Shown in pieces: positions 61,801 to 64,000 of a stretch of 64,000 nt of DNA (position 1 is the stretch's first letter; every line of letters begins with the position of its first letter). The notes below the pieces were generated by a model. It did not search any database. It worked only from the letters and a program-made list of their open reading frames with translations, and was not told the DNA's origin. The translations under genes were made by a program, and so were the position numbers. The stretch is from positions 1 to 64,000 of the forward strand of contig CAKQJE010000008.1 of assembly GCA_934247225.1 (NCBI GenBank), given 5' to 3'. The DNA is from an uncultured Clostridia bacterium (GTDB lineage: Bacteria; Bacillota; Clostridia; Christensenellales; Borkfalkiaceae).

Positions 61801-63858
61801 GATCTTGTTATCCCCACCGGTAAATTCTTAGACGTTACGGGAACGCTCACAATCAACGACGGAGTAACGGTCACTGTTTCCAAAGACTGCAAGCGTTTAG
61901 GTATTTTACCTGGCGGAACAGCTATCAACAACGGTAAGATTCTTCTTCTCGGCGAAAAAGACGGCTATGTTATGATTAGCGGAACTTTGGAAGGCAATTG
62001 GCTTACTGCTCCCGAAGGATATGCTATTGTCAGAAACAATAATTCCTACCGTATCATAGATGTTTCTAATGCAGCTGTAAAAATTGAATACGAAGATGGC
62101 TCTGTTCGGTATTTTAACGACGCGTTATTAACCGACAACGCTAAAAAGATAACTCTTTTGAAAGATTTCGACGGCATGATCAGTATCAGTGGAGACTCAA
62201 CTGTTACCTATAATGTCGAAATCGATCTCGGCGGACACACTCTTTCCAAGAGCCTTACGGTAAACGGCGGAGTAATTTTTGTCAGCTATGCAAACGTTGT
62301 TATTAAAAACGGTAAGGTATTAAGTACGTCGACAGACGGAACTAACAAGCCTGCGCTCAAAGTCAACAGCCATGGTAACGTAACGGTCGACAGCTCCGTA
62401 ACGCTTGACGGCGGAACGGTTCAGCCCGCGATTTATCTCGAAGGCGGAATCGTAGACCTTTACGGAACCGCAACGAGTGCAGGCTATTACGCGATAACCA
62501 CTCAGGGCTTGAACAACGTCAACTCCGTAATCACTATTAAAGACGGCGCAACCGTAACCGCAGAAAACGGTGCGGCGATTTACAACCCGCATGGCGACCT
62601 CGTCATCGAGGGCGGTACTATCTCTGGTAAGCTCGGCGTTCAGATATGCGCAGGCTCGCTTTCGATAAGCGGCAACGCTCAGATTACCGCAACGGGAGCT
62701 GTAGAGGCTCACGAGGGCGACGGTCCCGTATTCGACGGCTCGGCTGTTTCGATAATCGACCGTGAAGGATACGCGGGCTTAACGTCCGTCGAAATCACGG
62801 GCGGAACGTTTACTTCCGCACACGGCACGGCAATCAGGGCGTTTGCTTACGACGACACGACGGAAACCGAATTCGACAACAGCTCGAAAGTGGTTAAGGT
62901 AAGCGGCGGAACGTTCTCGAGCAAGGTTGACGCAAGCCTTATTAAGGACGGCTGCAAACTTATAAGCGTAAACGGAGCTTACGAGGTGTTCGAGAAACAG
63001 ATTCTCGGCGCAAGCGTAACGCTCGGCGAAGATATTTCGTTCAACTATTACGTAAAGACCAAGACCGAAAACACGGTTGTCGTCGTTAAGTATATGAAGA
63101 ACGGAACTATGACGGAAGAAACGCTTACAGAATTCGTCGCTATGACGAACAGCAAATACGCGGGCAAATACGTGTTCAGAGGAATTACTCCTCAGATGAT
63201 CGCAAGAGGCATCACCGTAGTTTACACGGACGGTTCGGCTTACGATATCATCGAAAACTACAGCGTTGCCGATTATCTCGAAAAGGCATATAGTAACGAA
63301 GCCAACACCGAGGTAACCAAACAACTTGCCGCGGACGTTATGTATTACGGTCTTGCCGCAATGAAATATCGTAAAGCGGACGAAGCCGACATCGCGGCTG
63401 TTCAGGCTCGTATAACCGAACTCGGAATGGTTCAAAACACTGCCGAAATGACAGACACTTCCGTAAGAGAAGGCGAAAATATCGTTAAGGTCAGCGTCAG
63501 ATTCGACAATGCGAACAGCCTCGTGTTTGCCGTTAAGGATACCGTATTCAATACAAGTCCGAATTACAAATACTATATCGATAACACCGAGATAACGGAA
63601 TGGAACACCACGCTTATCGACGGTTATCACGTTTACGTGACCGACGCCTTAAAAGCAATAAATTACGTCGGCAAGACGTTCACCGTAACGGTATATCATG
63701 CGGACGAAGTCCTTCAAACCATTACCACGGACGTGGGCAGTTACTGCGCTCGTATCGCGGCGGGAGAAACTTATTCGGCAGAACTTAAAGAACTCGCAAA
63801 AGCAACGTATGCTTACGGCAAATCCGCCGTGGCATACGCAAACCAAAGCAATGGCTGA
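52867..63858 (+). CDS. Giant secreted modular beta-helix protein (3,663 residues)
   Basis: It has a Sec signal peptide (residues about 10-42, ending AKA) and then a right-handed beta-solenoid array. Modules start with a Y.SLQEAINAA-like block, then DGDTI.LL.D, then TLDLNGFTL, and end with a linker of the type YCADGFIPTENEDGTF. A GLUG-like stretch (about residues 835-960) lies in the N-terminal third. The C-terminal 290 residues form a distinct domain (ASVTLGEDISFNYYV) with YG-rich helices. I see no LPXTG, S-layer homology or dockerin domain, so the anchor is unknown. SD CGGAGG. It is probably an adhesin or glycan-binding surface protein (inference). Confidence 0.9.
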   Translation: MKTGTNKKTLSLILASLLCVALTVFGLGNLSVFKNRQAKAAGNAVAKVGATEYADLEQAFAALGAKNYSLELLDEGAWDEATPVYWKASNNNAKVADGYAATFDAALKAAFKANGQTITIVCRPEADVGSVTHGHVEDDLIVYGNNAYISDGECDIEVDTYRFSRETGSQVTSGDYLTKNITITAYELDNLGVWGERHSSVTINVNLYDCDGKAIDGKTNVQRVYINGGTGVNNYNISGCDFLTAATSLYSNADGKIVIKGCSFTGSQVPVNFNHKTNGDMSLTVENCTFDSCGDEGDWKAFAAPVRFVNSADGTMGATVDNCTFENTVGSNGDVLVGDGREGKASGDVAVSVKNTAAKVSVQQPGYYTAAGTTNKDKAESKEVSSDTPYISGENYTTIKLTYGNDVAAEDIAAAKKLYEGVAYSTNKAANEAYMALYGVTWDKGYLDVTDYAAPLYKYAGVSGSVTEVKYYVHGEMAGFTSLQSNGNNIDSTVGGNHQIARTSYSIIGVNDENGNKAKITDGNVQAYVAGGYDSMFTVGGKLIIDNIEFTNTKSTTVGASAAAATKDSEKTADFAQMLITNCIFRGRLYVYDNFDNAGKMTYMISDCVFDGTNYSGDENAYTIFAQCKGGDKLCIDGNKISGFKRGINIDNPNINAEIKNNEISVTDPNRSCIQLSGLATAEIANNNLILNGGNAITLHKKLLDQSVVPEITFENNDVTGTGYLVYDDAAANNKEFTSENLVFNCNSNTVSAKVDTENGIKDGKVSAVSADVNGEVHFYKDADGVWHINNGEGLAKFARSVTETNRYKGETVKLDCDIDMTGVEYASAGYGYLNGFNGTFDGCNKTIKNLSITETGNYSGLFYVLTGTVKNLTITNADVTGVRAAVLAGASYSCTIDNVKILDSVVTGEQKCGGLLGFQMNGSNLTINNCLVSNVSVNAAETKYSDVQGASFGGLVGFIHMDVNATITNNTVSQISFSGLLKEDFYAKHPILYYQYLSHPFIGALIGTTTNSTKTYTATLSGNTVASVEGLLTGPTSNKYVGFYYRSDFSAKDVTTIIVDGETVVNKVAAHIGDDYYASFEEALAAAKDGDTITLLEDITVTGKQVVIDKNVTIDLNGKTLKVSKYTTNKERINVTGELTVKDSAEGGVICSDYTGTSGLVVKIADGGKFILESGTITTEGMANPGNAVKIETGGEFVMNGGTVKADGKRANRAINVTGGKTGRATFTMNGGSVIADKSTDETETAIYGIVGSYYSDIALNGGSVKAPQAISAGSSTISVKDGDYKGTVAVKNGSISGGTFDSALDYKYLADGYVLEDKGDGTYGLKEGKYIAGIDTVGYESLQEAINAAAENAIVKLVADTTENVTIEAGKKITLDLNGFTLSGGTGNNKAAILNYGTVVIKDSSKATGTVKRDDNGTVGETSYYVIQNFGTMTIESGNITNNSGYKKTNPNGDMVGSSLICNGDDDPGGTLTVNGGKLTQLNFIAIKNGALGNLIVTGGEITSKHSAIQNWFNATVTGGTIKGQLWTDAWKEGESVGNTVIGEGANFTGEIVMDITGSVVPKLSVKGGTLNVTNWRITNACAKAGGKPEVSGGTFTSAVDESYCAEGYIPTLKDGVYVVKAGKFVVRVNEQGYETLDEALAALKDGDTLTILEDIEVSDQIVIEKAITIDLGGKTLLNSYGGNGYSLVTKADVTLKNGTYKSTVSSARGIGAYANFNAEGLTVEAAGLVGIAMSVGNTTCNVTDSVIKAGYAIANFADDNKLVINKSTVLGTGCGIYHNGSNKRCTLTVADSKIVAGTEEVDGAGNSATTGIYVSGSVTDAADYSNIALTNCTVMGGTAIEGKFVNLTLTDCTVKATVSETSYVMNNNGATSLGFAVAITDNTTLATSKTPEPKGTITITGDKGNYTGVVGLGNLASVKETYSDFVDASYAISGGTFSAALGEEYCADGFIPTENEDGTFGVKVGKYVAQYTNRSGELLKYEDIQEAINAASSFNGGQFVVEVLCDIEINETINYAKEYGGSVLLDLGGFTLTARGCTAIQVHKGNLYVKNGTITATGLDENSAVIRVGSDDAAGSIPLLNIGKGTVVSAPESYGILVYGSATKGGKLTVGSTGIVEATGSKPAIAGKSDEAYNTGATTITVTGTAKVIASNNYAIYHPQAGTVSIGGGTVEGLGGIQMSAGSLSVYGSPVITATGNAGTKTEVDGVILDAAAISAVNRGFVGGAPVVNVKETPVITANGEVITAYAWVNGAETEWSDASITVSGGTYNKVFDKKYLAVRAYFEKKNELYCVELEKVAEVNDVRYDSLQAAINAAVAGAGDTVKILQDFEVSSQITINGAITLDLNGKTITNTYGAENRSGMSINATVTIKNGTYIVSSEVLYSGIYVNRNRHIIIDNATIDAACKVGIELKYANAKCTITGGSVVKADYAVASDADDTSLKIENSQLVGRTCGVYHNGSKKRFKLEANGATIVAGTEEVSEANNATTGIYVSGSATSESDYSNITLTNCTVKGGTAIEGKFVNLTLNNCDVTATASETGYGYNSDGTATKGFAVALTDNTLSGTPAPAGTIEISGESGVYNGIVGLGNLAGFKDTYPGFKDAGYKISGGTFSSAIGEDYCADGFIVSKNEQGTYSVKEGEYLVAIGEDKFGSVEDAVAVSKSGDTIKLLSNVSENVTIEAGKNITLDLNGFTLSGGTGNNKAAILNYGTVVIKDSTNSTGTIKREDNGTVGETSYYVIRNLGTMTIESGNITNNSGYRQTNPNGDMVGSSLICNGDDDLGGTLTVNGGKLTQLNFIAIKNGVLGNLIVTGGEITSKHSAIQNWFNASITGGTIKGQLWTDAWKEGESVGNTVIGEGANFTGEIVMDIYGNVAPELKITGGTLDVTNWRITNACETAGGKPQVSGGTFTSAVDDKYCAAGFIPTENEDGTFGVQTVIFAGNGYGSQEKVEFTSIEEAFASEYNWIVVRGSYVLKNDLVIPTGKFLDVTGTLTINDGVTVTVSKDCKRLGILPGGTAINNGKILLLGEKDGYVMISGTLEGNWLTAPEGYAIVRNNNSYRIIDVSNAAVKIEYEDGSVRYFNDALLTDNAKKITLLKDFDGMISISGDSTVTYNVEIDLGGHTLSKSLTVNGGVIFVSYANVVIKNGKVLSTSTDGTNKPALKVNSHGNVTVDSSVTLDGGTVQPAIYLEGGIVDLYGTATSAGYYAITTQGLNNVNSVITIKDGATVTAENGAAIYNPHGDLVIEGGTISGKLGVQICAGSLSISGNAQITATGAVEAHEGDGPVFDGSAVSIIDREGYAGLTSVEITGGTFTSAHGTAIRAFAYDDTTETEFDNSSKVVKVSGGTFSSKVDASLIKDGCKLISVNGAYEVFEKQILGASVTLGEDISFNYYVKTKTENTVVVVKYMKNGTMTEETLTEFVAMTNSKYAGKYVFRGITPQMIARGITVVYTDGSAYDIIENYSVADYLEKAYSNEANTEVTKQLAADVMYYGLAAMKYRKADEADIAAVQARITELGMVQNTAEMTDTSVREGENIVKVSVRFDNANSLVFAVKDTVFNTSPNYKYYIDNTEITEWNTTLIDGYHVYVTDALKAINYVGKTFTVTVYHADEVLQTITTDVGSYCARIAAGETYSAELKELAKATYAYGKSAVAYANQSNG
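56957..57710 (+). repeat. Module A (first copy) of the giant gene
   Basis: A segment of about 750 bp (residues about 1363-1615) starts at ENVTIEAGKKITLDLNG and ends near YCAEGYIPT. It is nearly identical to 60895-61650, with exact runs of over 50 bases, so it is a recent duplication or is kept alike by gene conversion. Confidence 0.85.
57828..58525 (+). repeat. Module B (first copy) of the giant gene
   Basis: Residues about 1654-1886 share order and motifs with 59850-60570, including GTGCGIYHNGSNKR, TTGIYVSGS and GGTAIEGKFVNLTL. The copies are more diverged than module A. Confidence 0.75.
59850..60570 (+). repeat. Module B' (second copy) of the giant gene
   Basis: It repeats module B with GRTCGVYHNGSKKR, TTGIYVSGS and GGTAIEGKFVNLTL, and lies between a C-type module and module A'. 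Confidence 0.75.
60895..61650 (+). repeat. Module A' (second copy) of the giant gene
   Basis: It copies module A (residues about 2676-2928), with the same GDMVGSSLICNGDDD and GQLWTDAWKEGESVGN segments and mostly synonymous changes. Module order is A-B-C-B'-A'. Confidence 0.85.
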
Positions 63859-63875
63859 GACGGAGGTAAAATAAA

Positions 63876-63980
63876 ATGAAAAAACAGTACGAAGAACCTC
63901 AGATCGAGATTATCGTTCTCGATGACGTCGATATCGTAACGACTTCCACGGACGATCCGTTCGTAACGCCGTTCGATTAA
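63876..63980 (+). CDS. 34-residue acidic peptide gene
   Basis: The ORF encodes MKKQYEEPQIEIIVLDDVD followed by IVTTSTDDPFVTPFD. A strong SD (CGGAGG) starts 2 nt after the giant gene's stop codon, and spacing to ATG 63876 is good. A basic start, a 'EEPQIEI' block, a D-rich core and a TTS tail recall short peptides seen next to Firmicutes surface or RiPP loci (recalled, not searched). It is too short for standard gene callers. Whatever lies downstream is outside the window. Confidence 0.6.
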   Translation: MKKQYEEPQIEIIVLDDVDIVTTSTDDPFVTPFD

Positions 63981-64000
63981 GCGATAAGCAATAGGCAATA

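Overview
The window looks like chromosomal DNA of an anaerobic, gut-type Clostridia (inference; the Christensenellales/Borkfalkia-like lineages fit best). The support is the moderate GC, Gram-positive style SD and TTGACA/TATAAT promoters, a 2-hydroxyacyl-CoA dehydratase activase pair, a decarboxylating Na+ pump subunit pair, YitT, MocR, and a giant secreted beta-helix protein. No rRNA or CRISPR array was seen. One tRNA, tRNA-Leu(UAG), is present.

Layout. 1-5.1 kb: a TetR regulator divergent from a two-ATPase plus permease ABC exporter, then a TerB-like gene. 5.1-10.2 kb: housekeeping genes (AraC regulator, CBM9-like protein, F420 ligase-like protein, RdgB, YfcE-type phosphoesterase, YitT). 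The AraC and CBM9-like genes diverge from promoters that sit almost on their start codons. 10.3-17.4 kb: an AT-rich accessory island that begins just after tRNA-Leu. It holds an IS3-family transposase, a deletion scar joining half of a dGTPase to a headless SF2 helicase, a RhuM fragment, a 281-bp foldback element, and a small toxin-like gene next to a DUF4417/zinc-ribbon gene. It ends against a MocR gene that lacks its 3' part.

18.5-32.5 kb: an ECF S component, then a surface-polysaccharide operon. The operon has an aminotransferase, a phosphoglycosyl transferase, a coupled 33-aa ORF, an acyltransferase, three glycosyltransferases, an EpsG-like polymerase, a TupA-like ATP-grasp, an N5-(carboxyethyl)ornithine synthase-like enzyme, a flippase, a UDP-glucuronate 4-epimerase and a UDP-glucose dehydrogenase. 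The combination predicts a uronic-acid polymer carrying a carboxyethyl amino acid amide (inference).

32.5-39.2 kb: a complete Pho module (Pho box, PstS, fused PstC-PstA, PstB, PhoU, response regulator, histidine kinase). PstS has its two sequence halves in swapped order, as in a circular permutation. 39.2-47.9 kb: small and regulatory proteins, a lipoprotein with a clear operator, TldD/TldE, and OadB/OadG behind a leader RNA that has the hallmarks of a yybP-ykoY-type riboswitch. 48-52.3 kb: a split activase/dehydratase pair. 52.7-64 kb: a strong promoter, a 26-codon basic leader ORF, a 3,663-residue secreted modular beta-helix protein with a mirror-like module order, and a 34-aa acidic peptide gene at the right edge.
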